A stretch of DNA of 64,000 nucleotides, from NCBI RefSeq assembly GCF_019263705.2, contig NZ_JADQDK010000001.1, positions 186,001 through 250,000 on the forward strand, in the 5' to 3' direction. Below, one piece after another: positions 14,638 to 23,531 of the stretch; positions within the stretch are counted from its first letter, which is position 1; each line of letters begins with the position of its first letter. The position numbers and the translations under genes were made by a program. The stretch is from Pseudonocardia abyssalis (lineage in GTDB: Bacteria; Actinomycetota; Actinomycetes; Mycobacteriales; Pseudonocardiaceae). The notes under the pieces are model-generated. The model had not been told where the DNA came from, did not search any database, and was given only the letters and a program-made list of their open reading frames with translations.

Positions 14638-15771
14638 ATGCGGGACGCAGTGATCGTGGAGGCCGTGCGCACGCCGGTGGGCAAGCGCAACGGCGGTCTG
14701 TCCGGGGTGCACCCGGCCGACCTGTCGGCGCACGTGCTCCGCAGCCTGGCCGAGCGCAGCGGCGTCGACCCGTCGCTGGTCGACGACGTGATCTGGGGCT
14801 GCGTCAGCCAGATCGGCGAGCAGACCTTCGACATCGCGCGCACCGCCGTGCTCGCCGCGGGCTGGCCCGAGACGGTCACCGGCGTCACCGTCGACCGGCA
14901 GTGCGGGTCGAGCCAGCAGTCGGTGCACTTCGCCGCGGCCGGGCTGGTCGCGGGCCAGTACGACGTGGTCGTCGCCGGCGGCGTCGAGTCGATGAGCCGG
15001 GTGCCGATGGGGTCCTCGCTCAACGGGGCCGACCCGTACGGCGCCGACTTCGCCGCCCGCTACGACGGCGCGCGGCCCAACCAGGGCGTCGGGGCCGAGA
15101 TGATCGCCGAGCGCTGGGGCCTGTCCCGCACCCAGCTCGACGAGTACGCGATCGGCAGCCACGAGAAGGCCGCGGCGGCGCAGGACGAGGGCCGCTTCGA
15201 CGGCCAGATCGCGCCGGTCGCCGGCGTCGCGAAGGACGAGGGGATCCGCCGCGGCGGCACCGTCGAGGGCCTGGCCGGGCTGAAGACCGTGTTCAGGCCG
15301 GAGGGCGGCACGATCACCGCGGGCAACAGCTCGCAGATCTCCGACGGCTCCGCGGCCCTGCTCATGACCACCAGCGAGAAGGCCCGCGAGCTGGGCCTCA
15401 CGCCGATCGCGCGCGTGCACACCGCCGTCCTCGCCGGCGCCGACCCGGTGATCATGCTGACCGCGCCGATCCCGGCCACGCAGAAGGCGCTCGCGAAGTC
15501 CGGCCTGTCGATCGACGAGATCGGCGCGTTCGAGGTGAACGAGGCGTTCGCCCCCGTGCCACTGGCCTGGCTCGCCGACATCGGCGCCGACGCCAAGGTC
15601 CTCAACCCGAACGGCGGCGCGATCGCGCTGGGCCACCCGCTCGGCGGGTCCGGTGCGCGGCTGATGACCACGCTCGTGCACCACATGCGCGACAACGGCA
15701 TCCGCTACGGCCTGCAGACCATGTGCGAGGGCGGCGGCCAGGCCAACGCCACCATCCTCGAGCTGCTCTGA
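14638..15771 (+). CDS. Acetyl-CoA C-acyltransferase (thiolase)
   Basis: 377 residues, usual thiolase length. The nucleophile Cys is in VDRQCGSSQQSVHFA (about 89), NEAFAPVPLAWL and GHPLGGSGARL hold the oxyanion and base histidines, and the second Cys is in TMCEGGGQAN near the C-terminus. It cleaves or condenses 3-ketoacyl-CoA with CoA in beta-oxidation-like pathways; FadA5-type steroid thiolases have the same layout, but no steroid ring genes are here. An esterase, a P450 and its ferredoxin follow in the same direction. Confidence 0.93.
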   Translation: MRDAVIVEAVRTPVGKRNGGLSGVHPADLSAHVLRSLAERSGVDPSLVDDVIWGCVSQIGEQTFDIARTAVLAAGWPETVTGVTVDRQCGSSQQSVHFAAAGLVAGQYDVVVAGGVESMSRVPMGSSLNGADPYGADFAARYDGARPNQGVGAEMIAERWGLSRTQLDEYAIGSHEKAAAAQDEGRFDGQIAPVAGVAKDEGIRRGGTVEGLAGLKTVFRPEGGTITAGNSSQISDGSAALLMTTSEKARELGLTPIARVHTAVLAGADPVIMLTAPIPATQKALAKSGLSIDEIGAFEVNEAFAPVPLAWLADIGADAKVLNPNGGAIALGHPLGGSGARLMTTLVHHMRDNGIRYGLQTMCEGGGQANATILELL

Positions 15772-15776
15772 CGGCG

Positions 15777-16676
15777 GTGCCCGCCTTCCACGACGACCTG
15801 AGGCTCGGGCGGTTCATCCCGCCCCTGTCCTTCGGTCCCCGCACCGTCGCGCTCGCCCGGCGGCTGCCCGTGCGCACGCCGCCCGCCCCGGACGACGTGG
15901 AGGTCACCGACGTCACCGCGCCCGGGGTGTCGCTGCGGCTCCACCGGCCCCGCTCGCTGCAGGGGGCCGCGCCCGCGCTGCTGTGGAGCCACGGCGGCGG
16001 GTACCTCGTCGGGTCGCCCGAGCAGGACGGGGCCGGAAGTGTCGCGTTCGCCCGCGAGCTCGGGATCACCGTCGCCGCGATCCGCTACCGCCTCGCCCCG
16101 GAGCACCCGGCGCCCGCGGCGGTGGAGGACGCCCACGCCGCGCTGCGGTGGCTGGCGGGGCACCCGGGCGTCGACCCGGGGCGGATCGCGATCGGCGGGG
16201 CCAGCGCGGGCGGCGGGCTCACGGCGGCGCTCGCGCAGTGCGCCCACGACCGCGGTGCGGTCCGGCCGGCGTTCCAGCTGCTCGTCTACCCGATGCTCGA
16301 CGACCGCACCGTGCTGCGCACCGACCTCGACACGCGCGGCGTGCGCGTGTGGACCCCACGCAGCAACCGCTACGGCTGGACGTCCTACCTCGGGCGGGAG
16401 CCCGGCTCGCCGGAGGTCCCGCCGTACGCGGCCCCGGCCCGCCGGGCGGACCTGGCCGGGCTGCCGCCCGCCTGGATCGGCGTGGGGACCCTCGACCTGT
16501 TCCACGACGAGGACCTCGCGTACGCGGACCGGCTGGAGGCGGCGGGGGTGCCGTGCGAGCGGCACGTCGTCCCCGGCGCGTTCCACGGGTTCGACGCGCT
16601 GTTCGGGGGCCGGCCGGTGGCGCGGGAGTTCCGGGCGGAACAGGTGCGCGTGCTCCGGGCGGCGCTCTTCACGTAG
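15777..16676 (+). CDS. Alpha/beta hydrolase (hormone-sensitive-lipase family esterase)
   Basis: 299 residues. The HSL oxyanion motif is SHGGGYLVGSP, the nucleophile elbow is GGASAGGGL (Ser about 143), the acid lies near LDLFHDEDLAYADRL and the His in VPGAFHGFDALF. These enzymes hydrolyse short acyl esters. GTG 15777 lies six bases after the thiolase stop, indicating one transcript. A role in releasing or activating a substrate for the thiolase is possible. Confidence 0.9.
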   Translation: MPAFHDDLRLGRFIPPLSFGPRTVALARRLPVRTPPAPDDVEVTDVTAPGVSLRLHRPRSLQGAAPALLWSHGGGYLVGSPEQDGAGSVAFARELGITVAAIRYRLAPEHPAPAAVEDAHAALRWLAGHPGVDPGRIAIGGASAGGGLTAALAQCAHDRGAVRPAFQLLVYPMLDDRTVLRTDLDTRGVRVWTPRSNRYGWTSYLGREPGSPEVPPYAAPARRADLAGLPPAWIGVGTLDLFHDEDLAYADRLEAAGVPCERHVVPGAFHGFDALFGGRPVAREFRAEQVRVLRAALFT

Positions 16677-16696
16677 ATCGCCCGGTTCGTCCTAAC

Positions 16697-16727
16697 TGAG
16701 AGTGCACTCTCACTTCGGTGGTAGCGT
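16697..16727 (+). promoter_or_regulatory. 16-bp palindromic operator over the P450 promoter
   Basis: TGAGAGTGCACTCTCA (16697-16712) is a perfect palindrome. A -10-like TAGCGT (16722-16727) places the -35 position inside it. It is a textbook site for a TetR-family repressor, and the TetR encoded by the third gene of this operon (18181) is the obvious candidate. Confidence 0.7.
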
Positions 16728-16763
16728 CGGGTGGGTCGAGCACGTCGGGGAGAGGACGATCGG

Positions 16764-17966
16764 ATGACCCAGGCACCACCCGTTCCGCCGCTGCACATGC
16801 GGCGCGACCGGTTCGATCCCGCCGCCGAGCTGGCGGAGGTCCGCGAGGGGGAGGGGATCCGGCGCGTCGAGACGATGTTCGGCGTTCCCGCGTGGCTGAT
16901 CGCGCGCCACGACGACGTGCGCGAGGTGCTCGGCGACGCCACCCGCTTCAGCAACGCCGGCGGCCTCGCCCTGCGCATGCCGGGCGACACCCGCACCGAG
17001 GAGGAGAAGCGCCGGGCGATGGCCGGGCAGATGCTCGCCGCCGACCCGCCCGACCACACGCGGCTGCGCCGGTTCCTCACCCCGGAGTTCACGGTGCGCC
17101 GGATGAAGCGGCTGGAGCCGCGGATCGTCGAGATCGTCGACGAGCACCTCGACGCGATGGAGGCGGCCGGCAGCCCGGCCGACCTCGTGCCGTCGTTCGC
17201 CCTGCCGATCCCGTCGCTGGTGATCTGCGAGCTGCTCGGCGTGCCCTACGCCGACCGCGCCGAGTTCCAGCACCGCACCGGTCGCCAGCTCGACCTGTCC
17301 ATCCCGATGGACGAGCGGATCGCGCTGCAGCGGGAGAGCCGTGCGTACATGGACCGGCTCGTCGCGGGCGCGAAGGCCGACCCGGGCGAGGACATGCTCG
17401 GGATGCTGGTGCGCGAGCACGGCGCGGAGATGAGCGACGACGAGCTCGCCGGCATCGCGTCGCTGCTGCTCATCGCCGGGCACGAGACGACGTCGAACAT
17501 GCTGGGGCTGGGCACGCTCGCCCTGCTGCGCCACCCCGACCAGCTCGCGACGGTCCGCGACGACCCCTCGACCGTCGACCCGGCCGTCGAGGAGCTGATG
17601 CGCTGGCTCTCGATCGTGCACACCGGCGTCGCGCGGACGACGACCACCGAGGTCGAGCTCGCGGGCCGGACGATCCCGGCGGGGGAGACGATCCTGTGCG
17701 CGCTGCCGGCCGCCAACCGCGACCCGGCCCACGTCGAGCACCCCGACGTGCTCGACGTGTCCCGCGGCGCGATGGGCCACCTCGCGTTCGGCCACGGCGT
17801 GCACCACTGCCTGGGCGCGCCGCTGGCGCGGATGGAGATGCGGATCGCGTTCCCCGCGCTGCTGCGCCGGTTCCCGGACCTCGCGCTCGCGGTGCCGATC
17901 GAGGACGTCCCGTTCCGCGCGTTCCACTTCGTCTACGGGCTGCACTCGCTGCCCGTCACCTGGTGA
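16764..17966 (+). CDS. Cytochrome P450 monooxygenase
   Basis: 400 residues. The I-helix oxygen-activation motif is LLIAGHETTSNML, the K-helix ExxR is EELMR, and the haem loop is FGHGVHHCLGAPLARME with Cys as iron ligand. Soluble bacterial class I type, needing a ferredoxin and reductase; the ferredoxin is the next gene. ATG 16764 is chosen because a GGGGAGAGG ribosome site precedes it and the upstream in-frame ATG adds only a non-conserved leader. Substrate unknown; thiolase and esterase upstream hint at lipid-like substrates. Confidence 0.96.
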   Translation: MTQAPPVPPLHMRRDRFDPAAELAEVREGEGIRRVETMFGVPAWLIARHDDVREVLGDATRFSNAGGLALRMPGDTRTEEEKRRAMAGQMLAADPPDHTRLRRFLTPEFTVRRMKRLEPRIVEIVDEHLDAMEAAGSPADLVPSFALPIPSLVICELLGVPYADRAEFQHRTGRQLDLSIPMDERIALQRESRAYMDRLVAGAKADPGEDMLGMLVREHGAEMSDDELAGIASLLLIAGHETTSNMLGLGTLALLRHPDQLATVRDDPSTVDPAVEELMRWLSIVHTGVARTTTTEVELAGRTIPAGETILCALPAANRDPAHVEHPDVLDVSRGAMGHLAFGHGVHHCLGAPLARMEMRIAFPALLRRFPDLALAVPIEDVPFRAFHFVYGLHSLPVTW

Positions 17967-17976
17967 GGAGTACACC

Positions 17977-18168
17977 GTGAAGATCGCCGCCGACCGGGAC
18001 GTGTGCATCGGCGCGGGCATGTGCGTCATGAACGCCGAGGCCGTGTTCGACCAGGACGACGACGGGATCGTCCTCGTGCTCGTCGAGGAGCCCGATGCGG
18101 CCGACGAGGCCGCCGCCCGGGAGGCCGTCTCGCTCTGCCCGTCCGGGGCGCTGCGGGTCATCGGGTGA
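17977..18168 (+). CDS. 3Fe-4S ferredoxin, P450 electron donor
   Basis: 63 residues. The cluster ligands are in DVCIGAGMC (two Cys, with Gly-Ala where a fourth Cys would be) and LCPSGAL near the C-terminus, the standard P450-linked actinobacterial [3Fe-4S] type. GTG 17977 follows the P450 by 10 bases. It would pass electrons to the P450 from an unlinked ferredoxin reductase. Confidence 0.95.
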   Translation: MKIAADRDVCIGAGMCVMNAEAVFDQDDDGIVLVLVEEPDAADEAAAREAVSLCPSGALRVIG

Positions 18169-18180
18169 GATAGTCCGCGC

Positions 18181-18762
18181 ATGACGGCGGGCCGGGCGAT
18201 GCGTGTGGACGCCGCGCGCAACCACGAGCGCATCGTCGCGGCCGCGGGCGTCGCGTTCGAGGAGGTCGGCCCGGGTGTGGCGCTCGACGAGGTCGCGCGC
18301 CGCGCCGGGGTCGGCGCCGCCACCCTCTACCGGCGCTTCCGCAACCGCGACCAGCTCGTGCGCGCCGTCGTCGAGCACGTCCTGACCACGGAGATCTCCC
18401 CGGCGACCGAGGTCGTCACCGACGACCCGTGGCGCGACCTCGTCGGCATGCTGGAGGCGTCGGTGGAGTCGTTCGCGGCGCACCGCACGGTGCTGCGCCT
18501 GGCCCGCGAGGTGGGCGCGATCGACGTCGACCTCGTCGACGGGTACCTGCGCTCCATGGAGCGGCCGCTGCGCCGCGCCGCCGCCGCCGGGCTGGTGCGG
18601 CCCGAGCTGCTCGCCCGCGACCTCGCCGCCGTCGTGGTGATGGCGCTCGCCACCGTGGACGACCACGACGCCGACCCCGCCGACCTGCGCCGCTACCTCG
18701 CGCTGCTGGTGGACGGCCTGCGCCCGGCCCCCGGCGTGCTGCCGCCGCCGTCGGACCGGTGA
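18181..18762 (+). CDS. TetR-family regulator of the P450 operon
   Basis: 193 residues. HTH: RIVAAAGVAFEEVGPGVALD, then EVARRAGVGAATLYRRFRNR. The C-terminal domain is the usual helical ligand pocket. It is 12 bases after the ferredoxin and probably controls the operon through the 16-bp palindrome at 16697. Its stop overlaps the GTG of the next gene. Confidence 0.9.
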   Translation: MTAGRAMRVDAARNHERIVAAAGVAFEEVGPGVALDEVARRAGVGAATLYRRFRNRDQLVRAVVEHVLTTEISPATEVVTDDPWRDLVGMLEASVESFAAHRTVLRLAREVGAIDVDLVDGYLRSMERPLRRAAAAGLVRPELLARDLAAVVVMALATVDDHDADPADLRRYLALLVDGLRPAPGVLPPPSDR

Positions 18763-19832
18763 GCGTGCGCCTGCGCGTCGGGCTGCTCGGGTGCGCGCTG
18801 CTCGCGGCCTGCGCCGCACCCTCTCCTCCGCCCGCACCGCCGGTCGCGGCCGCGGCTCCGGACTCCTTCACACTGGTCGCCACCGGTGACGTGCTGATCC
18901 ACCAGGGCGGGTCGCTCACCGCCGGTGCGCAGCGCGGGGACGGGTACGACTTCTCCGGCGTGCTGGCCCCCGTCGCCCCGCTGCTCCAAGGCGCCGACCT
19001 GGCGATCTGCCACCTGGAGACGCCGGTCGCCGGGCCCGGGGGCCCGTTCCGCGGCTACCCGAGCTTCGCGGTGCAGCCCCAGATCGTCGACGCGCTCGCC
19101 GGTGCCGGCTACGACCTGTGCTCGACGGCGTCGAACCACTCCCTCGACGACGGGTTCGACGGCCTGGTCCGCACCCTCGACGCGCTCGACGCCGCCGGGG
19201 TGGCGCACACCGGCACCCACCGCACCGCCGACGAGCCCCCGACGGTCGTCGAGGCGGGCGGGGTGCGGGTGGGGCACGTGGCGGTGACGTTCTCGCTCAA
19301 CGGCGTCGCACCGCCCGCCGGCCGCGAGTGGGCCGTCGACACCTTCGACGCCCCGGACGTCACCGCGACGCTGCGGGCCGCGGCGCGGGCGCGGGCGGCC
19401 GGGGCGGAGGTGGTGGTCGCGAGCGTGCACTGCTGCGAGGAGTACGACCCGGACCCGTCGGAGCTGCAGGTGGAGACGGTGCGTGCGCTGCTGGCCTCGC
19501 CCGACGTCGACCTCGTGCTCGGCCACCACGCGCACGTCGTGCAGCCGTTCGAGCGCATCGACGGGGAGTGGGCGGCGTACGGGCTGGGCAACCACGTCGC
19601 CCAGCACTCCACCCGCGGGTTCGCCACGGAGGACTCGGTGATCGCGCGGTTCACCTTCACCCGGCAGCCCGGCGGCGGGTTCGCCGTGACCCGGGCCGAG
19701 GCGGTCCCGGTGCACATCGACCTGGACCCCTTCCGGGTCGTGCCGGCCGACCCGGCCACCCGCGACCGGGTGTCGGAGGTGCTCGGGCGTCGCGGGGCGA
19801 TGCAGGACGGCCTGGGGATCGGGGGAGGATGA
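18759..19832 (+). CDS. CapA-family lipoprotein (PGA_cap metallophosphatase fold)
   Basis: 357 residues. A lipoprotein signal (VRLRVGLLGCALLAACA) has a lipobox ending at Cys about 20, followed by a Pro/Ala linker. The domain has TGDVLIHQGG, ICHLETPVAG, TASNHSLDDG, SVHCCEEYDP, GHHAHVVQPFE and GLGNHVAQHS, matching the calcineurin-like CapA/PgsA layout of metal-binding Asp/His/Asn motifs. Relatives handle poly-gamma-glutamate or act as cell-envelope phosphoesterases. GTG 18759 overlaps the TetR stop, although the function looks unrelated to the P450. Confidence 0.9.
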   Translation: MSVRLRVGLLGCALLAACAAPSPPPAPPVAAAAPDSFTLVATGDVLIHQGGSLTAGAQRGDGYDFSGVLAPVAPLLQGADLAICHLETPVAGPGGPFRGYPSFAVQPQIVDALAGAGYDLCSTASNHSLDDGFDGLVRTLDALDAAGVAHTGTHRTADEPPTVVEAGGVRVGHVAVTFSLNGVAPPAGREWAVDTFDAPDVTATLRAAARARAAGAEVVVASVHCCEEYDPDPSELQVETVRALLASPDVDLVLGHHAHVVQPFERIDGEWAAYGLGNHVAQHSTRGFATEDSVIARFTFTRQPGGGFAVTRAEAVPVHIDLDPFRVVPADPATRDRVSEVLGRRGAMQDGLGIGGG

Positions 19833-19837
19833 GACCC

Positions 19838-20359
19838 ATGACCATCCGGCTCCGGGCCCTCGAGCGCGACGACCTCGAGTTCGTGCACGGCCTCACCAAC
19901 GACTCCCGGATCATGTCCTACTGGTTCACCGAGCCCTACGAGGCGCTCGTGGAGCTCCGCGACATCTACGACCGGCACGTCCACGACAACCGGGAGCGCC
20001 GCTTCGTCATCGAGGCCGACGGGCAGCCTGCGGGGATCGTCGAGCTGGTGGAGATCGACTACATCCACCGCGGCGCCGAGTTCCAGATCATCGTGCACCC
20101 GGCCCACCAGGGCCGCGGGTACGCGCGCGAGGCGACCCGGGCGGCGCTGGACTACGCGTTCGCGGTGCTCAACCTGCACAAGGTGTACCTCGTCGTCGAC
20201 ATCGAGAACGCGGCCGCGATCCACGTCTACCGGAAGGTGGGCTTCGTGACCGAGGGCGAGCTGCGCGAGGAGTTCTTCGCCGACGGCCGCTACCGCAACG
20301 CCCTGCGGATGGGGATCCTGCAGCCGGAGTACCTGGACCCTGCTGCCGGTCGCGCGTAG
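19838..20359 (+). CDS. speG: Spermidine N1-acetyltransferase
   Basis: 173 residues, very close in pattern to enterobacterial SpeG: IRLRALERDDLEFVHGLTND, then YWFTEPYEALVELRDIYDRH, GIVELVEIDYIHRGAEFQII, HPAHQGRGYA (acetyl-CoA loop) and IHVYRKVGFV. It acetylates spermidine or spermine, lowering polyamine toxicity. Two ATGs compete; 19838 is chosen because GGAGG (19824-19828) lies nine bases before it, whereas 19829 would abut the ribosome site. Confidence 0.93.
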   Translation: MTIRLRALERDDLEFVHGLTNDSRIMSYWFTEPYEALVELRDIYDRHVHDNRERRFVIEADGQPAGIVELVEIDYIHRGAEFQIIVHPAHQGRGYAREATRAALDYAFAVLNLHKVYLVVDIENAAAIHVYRKVGFVTEGELREEFFADGRYRNALRMGILQPEYLDPAAGRA

Positions 20360-20487
20360 CGTCGGTCCTTCGGCCGCCCGGGGCTCCTCCCGTCCCGTAC
20401 ACCGAGTCCGGCAGCAGCGAGGATGTGCGCCCGGTCCGGTTCCCGGCGGCCCCACCCACCGCGCCTCGCGCGCACCAGGGAGTTCCC

Positions 20488-20610
20488 ATGGCCGACAAGT
20501 CGCCCCGCCAGTCCGCGAGCAAGAAGTCCGGCAAGTCCATCAAGGAGAAGCGCGCGGAGAAGAAGGACAAGAAGGACGGCGGCTCCGGCATCACCCTCAG
20601 CGGGAAGTAG
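20488..20610 (+). CDS. Small lysine-rich protein
   Basis: 40 residues (MADKSPRQSASKKSGKSIKE, then KRAEKKDKKDGG, ending ITLSGK) with GGAG before ATG 20488. Tiny, highly charged proteins of this composition recur in actinobacteria, but no function is known to me. It overlaps the convergent oxidoreductase gene by 14 bases. Confidence 0.7.
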   Translation: MADKSPRQSASKKSGKSIKEKRAEKKDKKDGGSGITLSGK

Positions 20611-21598
20611 GGCTCACCCGCAGCACCGGCTTGCCGGGCGCCCGGTCCGGCGAGTCGACGTAGGTGTGCGCGGCGGCGACGTCGTCGAGGTCGAAGATCC
20701 GGTCGACCGACGGCGTCAGCGCACCGGACGCCAGCCCGGCGCGCACGAAGTGCTCGGCGCGGCGCAGGGCGGCGGGGTCGCCGGTGATCTCGAAGACGGT
20801 GTAGCGCCGCATCCACACCGGGGCGTAGCGGCCGCCGGGCAGGGGAGTGGGCTCACCGGAGAGCCCGCCGTGGACGATCACGGTGCCGCCGCGCGCGCAG
20901 GCCCGCACGAGCTCGGCCACGCGCGGCCCGCCGACGGCGTCGAGGACGAGGTCGGCGCCCGCCCCGCCGGTGGCCCCGCGCAGCGCCGGGGCGAGGTCGG
21001 ACCCGTCGTCGACGAGGACGGCCGCCGCACCCGCGGCGAGCAGCGTGTCCCGGCCCCCGTCGGTGGTGACGGTGGCGATCGGGAGCGCGCCGAGGTGGCG
21101 CAGCACCTGCACCGCCGCGAGCCCGATGCTGTTGGCCGCCGCGGTGACGACGACGTGGTCACCGGGCCGCACGCGCACGATCTCCTGGGTCATGCCGTAG
21201 ACGGCGACGTTCGGCATCCAGACCGCCGCGCCCGTGACGGCGTCCATGCCGGGCGGGCGCGCCAGCAGCGCCGCGGCGGGCACGACGGCCTCCTCCGCGT
21301 AGACCGGGTAGTCGTTCTGGGAGAACGCGGGGACGACGCAGACGAGGTCGCCCGGCTGCCACCGCACGACGTCCGGGCCGATCTCGAGAACCTCGCCCGC
21401 GGCCTCCGAGCCGAGCCCGGCGGGGAGGACCGGCTGCTCCAGGTACGTCCCGCGGCGGAAGTTGACCTCCGCGCGGTTCAGCCCGATCGCGTCGACGCGG
21501 ATCCGTACCTCGCCCGGTCCGGGTGCACGGACCGGGAGGTCCTCGATCCGCAGTACCTCGGGGCCGCCGGTCTCGTGGAACCTGATCGTCCGCGCCAT
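20597..21598 (-). CDS. Zinc-independent MDR alcohol dehydrogenase / quinone oxidoreductase
   Basis: 333 residues. GroES-like N-terminal domain (VRAPGPGEVRIRVDAIGLNR) followed by a Rossmann domain (VVVTAAANSIGLAAVQVLRH, then DAVGGPRVAELVRACARGGT). The catalytic and structural zinc cysteines of true ADHs are missing, which places it with quinone/enone reductases using NADPH. A strong hairpin lies just upstream at 21619-21655. The substrate is unknown. Confidence 0.9.
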   Translation of the reverse strand: MARTIRFHETGGPEVLRIEDLPVRAPGPGEVRIRVDAIGLNRAEVNFRRGTYLEQPVLPAGLGSEAAGEVLEIGPDVVRWQPGDLVCVVPAFSQNDYPVYAEEAVVPAAALLARPPGMDAVTGAAVWMPNVAVYGMTQEIVRVRPGDHVVVTAAANSIGLAAVQVLRHLGALPIATVTTDGGRDTLLAAGAAAVLVDDGSDLAPALRGATGGAGADLVLDAVGGPRVAELVRACARGGTVIVHGGLSGEPTPLPGGRYAPVWMRRYTVFEITGDPAALRRAEHFVRAGLASGALTPSVDRIFDLDDVAAAHTYVDSPDRAPGKPVLRVSPTSR

Positions 21599-21618
21599 GC
21601 GGGGAACCTACGCGGACG

Positions 21619-21655
21619 ACGCAGGGCCCCGGATCGTCGACCCGGGGCCCTGCGT
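21619..21655 (-). terminator. 14-bp perfect hairpin ending the SGNH hydrolase transcript
   Basis: Arms 21619-21632 and 21642-21655 (ACGCAGGGCCCCGG and its complement) with a 9-base loop, 16 bases beyond the stop codon of the leftward hydrolase gene. No T run follows, as is common in high-GC actinobacteria. Confidence 0.7.
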
Positions 21656-21671
21656 GCGGTGCGTGCGGGGA

Positions 21672-23084
21672 TCAGCCCGCGGCGATCTCGTCCAGGAACT
21701 CCTGCGGGATGCTCTCGGCCATCAACCGGTACCCGGCGTCGTTCGGGTGCAGGTTGTCCAGCGAGTCGTACTGCAGGGCGATCCAGTCCGGGACCAGCGG
21801 GTCGCGGATCGCGGCGTCGAAGTCCACGACGCCGTCGAAGATCTCCCGGCCCTCGGTCCGCAGCCACTCGTTGGCCGCGTTGCGCTCGGCCACCTGCGAC
21901 GGGGTGGAGTAGACGCCGTACGGGGTCGGCCGCAGCAGGTTGCCGGCCGGGGTGAGGGTGCCGATGTAGATCGGGACGCCCGCGGCGTGCACCCGCTCGG
22001 CGATCTCGCGGTAGGCCGTGATGAGGTCGTCCGCGGTGGCCGGGGGGCCCTGCAGCAGCGCCGTGCCCAGGTCGTTGATGCCCTGCAGGAAGATCACGCC
22101 GCCCAGGTTCGGCTGCGCGAGGATCTGCTCGTCGATGCGCGCGAGGGCCGACGGGCCGATCCCGTCGCCGGTGACGCGGCCGCCGCTGATCGCCTGGCTG
22201 GTCACCGACAGGTGCGCGGTGTCGGGGTCGGCCTTGAGCCGGCGGGCCAGTACGTCGGGGTAGCGGCTGTCGGTGTTGCCGGTGGACAGGAACCCGTCGG
22301 TGATCGAGTCGCCGAAGGCCACGAGGGTCCGGTCACCGGGCTCGCCCTCGACCTGCACGCCCGTCGCGTAGTACGAGGCCGTCGTGAACGTCGAGGTGTA
22401 GTTGTTCAACACGATGCCGCGCTCGGCGAAGTCGCCGTCGCCCTCGTCGGCCGTCGCGTCGCCGGAGGCGGTGAAGAACGTCTGCATGTGGCTGCCGTGC
22501 ACGGTGGCCGCGCCGTTCCCGGCGGGCACGAACATGCTGAGCACGAGGTGGTCGAACGCCTCGGTGGCGAGGTCGACCGGGTCGCTGAGCACCGTGGCGC
22601 CCTGCGGGATCGTGACGGCCGGTTCGCCGTCGAAGGTCACCTCACGCTGCGTGCCGGGCTCGACGGCCGCACCGGAGTCCCCGTCGCGGACGCCGACCGT
22701 GACCGCGGGGAACGTGGCGTCGCGGTCCCCGAACTCGTTGGAGAGCTGCACGCGCACCGCGCTGCCGCCGTGGTGGAGGTAGAGGACCTGGCGGACCGTC
22801 TCGTCGGAGAAGGTGGTGGGCGGCGGGACGATGTCCTGCAGCGCACCGGCCTGCTGGGTCCCGCTGAGCACCTCGACCCCGAAGGACCCGAGGGTCGTGG
22901 GTCCCTGCGGAGCGGCCGACCAGGCCGACACCCAGTTCCCGTCGCCCTTCGGCTCGGCGGACGCCTCGCGACCGACGGCCGGGACGGTGACCGAGGCGAT
23001 CGTCAGCGCGACCGCGGCCCCTCCGACGATCGCGAGGCGTGCGCGGCGCCCCATCCCCGCGAGACGGTGCTTCCCGTTCGACAC
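21672..23084 (-). CDS. Secreted SGNH/GDSL-type hydrolase
   Basis: 470 residues. An export signal (basic start, then LAIVGGAAVALTIASVTVPA) precedes a 180-residue beta-rich N-terminal region with NWVSAWSAAPQGP. The catalytic GDSL block is LVAFGDSITDGFLSTG, then GINDLG and a DNLHPNDAGY Asp/His pair, matching the esterase/lipase SGNH fold. Probably an extracellular esterase acting on acyl or glycosyl esters. GTG 23084 is chosen because GAGGAGG lies eight bases upstream. Confidence 0.92.
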   Translation of the reverse strand: MSNGKHRLAGMGRRARLAIVGGAAVALTIASVTVPAVGREASAEPKGDGNWVSAWSAAPQGPTTLGSFGVEVLSGTQQAGALQDIVPPPTTFSDETVRQVLYLHHGGSAVRVQLSNEFGDRDATFPAVTVGVRDGDSGAAVEPGTQREVTFDGEPAVTIPQGATVLSDPVDLATEAFDHLVLSMFVPAGNGAATVHGSHMQTFFTASGDATADEGDGDFAERGIVLNNYTSTFTTASYYATGVQVEGEPGDRTLVAFGDSITDGFLSTGNTDSRYPDVLARRLKADPDTAHLSVTSQAISGGRVTGDGIGPSALARIDEQILAQPNLGGVIFLQGINDLGTALLQGPPATADDLITAYREIAERVHAAGVPIYIGTLTPAGNLLRPTPYGVYSTPSQVAERNAANEWLRTEGREIFDGVVDFDAAIRDPLVPDWIALQYDSLDNLHPNDAGYRLMAESIPQEFLDEIAAG

Positions 23085-23192
23085 TGGCCGTCCTCCTCGA
23101 CGGTCGTGCGGCCGTCGGGGGCGTCCGACGGTCACGACTCGATGGATCAACGCGGCCGTTCGATGTAACGATGTGCGCCTTTCGGGTGAACC

Positions 23193-23531
23193 TCAGCGGC
23201 GCCGGGTCGTGGCGCAGGCGATGCAGGACTCCGCGGCGGGCAGGGCGTCGAGGCGTTCGGGGGCGATCGTGCCGCCACAGCGCAGGCACCGGCCGTAGGT
23301 GCCCGCGTCCAGGCGGGCGGCGGCGCGGTCGAGGGCCTCGATCTCGTTGTGGGCGCCCGCGAGCAGCCCCTGCAGCTGGGCGCGCTCGAACCCGATCGTC
23401 ACGCCCTCGGGGTCGTGCTCGTCGTCGTGGGTGGTGTGGGCCTGCTGCTCGGCCAGCCCCTCGACCTGCCGGGCCAGGGCCGCGGCCCGCTCGACGGTCG
23501 TCGCGCGCTCGGCGACGAGCCGGTCCCTCAT
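23193..23531 (-). CDS. TraR/DksA-type C4 zinc-finger protein
   Basis: 112 residues. An N-terminal coiled-coil stretch (RAAALARQVEGLAEQQ) leads to GFERAQLQGLLAGAHNEIEA and a zinc finger CLRCGGTIAPERL, then SCIACATTRRR. Members bind the RNA polymerase secondary channel or act as small regulators. ATG 23531 overlaps the TGA of the TetR gene upstream, so it is probably co-expressed with it. The longer in-frame extension upstream is a shadow of that gene. Confidence 0.88.
   Translation of the reverse strand: MRDRLVAERATTVERAAALARQVEGLAEQQAHTTHDDEHDPEGVTIGFERAQLQGLLAGAHNEIEALDRAAARLDAGTYGRCLRCGGTIAPERLDALPAAESCIACATTRRR

Noticed and set aside
18759..20359. CapA and SpeG as part of the P450 operon
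   Set aside because: They follow in the same direction and CapA overlaps the TetR stop, but their functions do not fit the P450 cassette; co-transcription is possible, a shared pathway is not supported.
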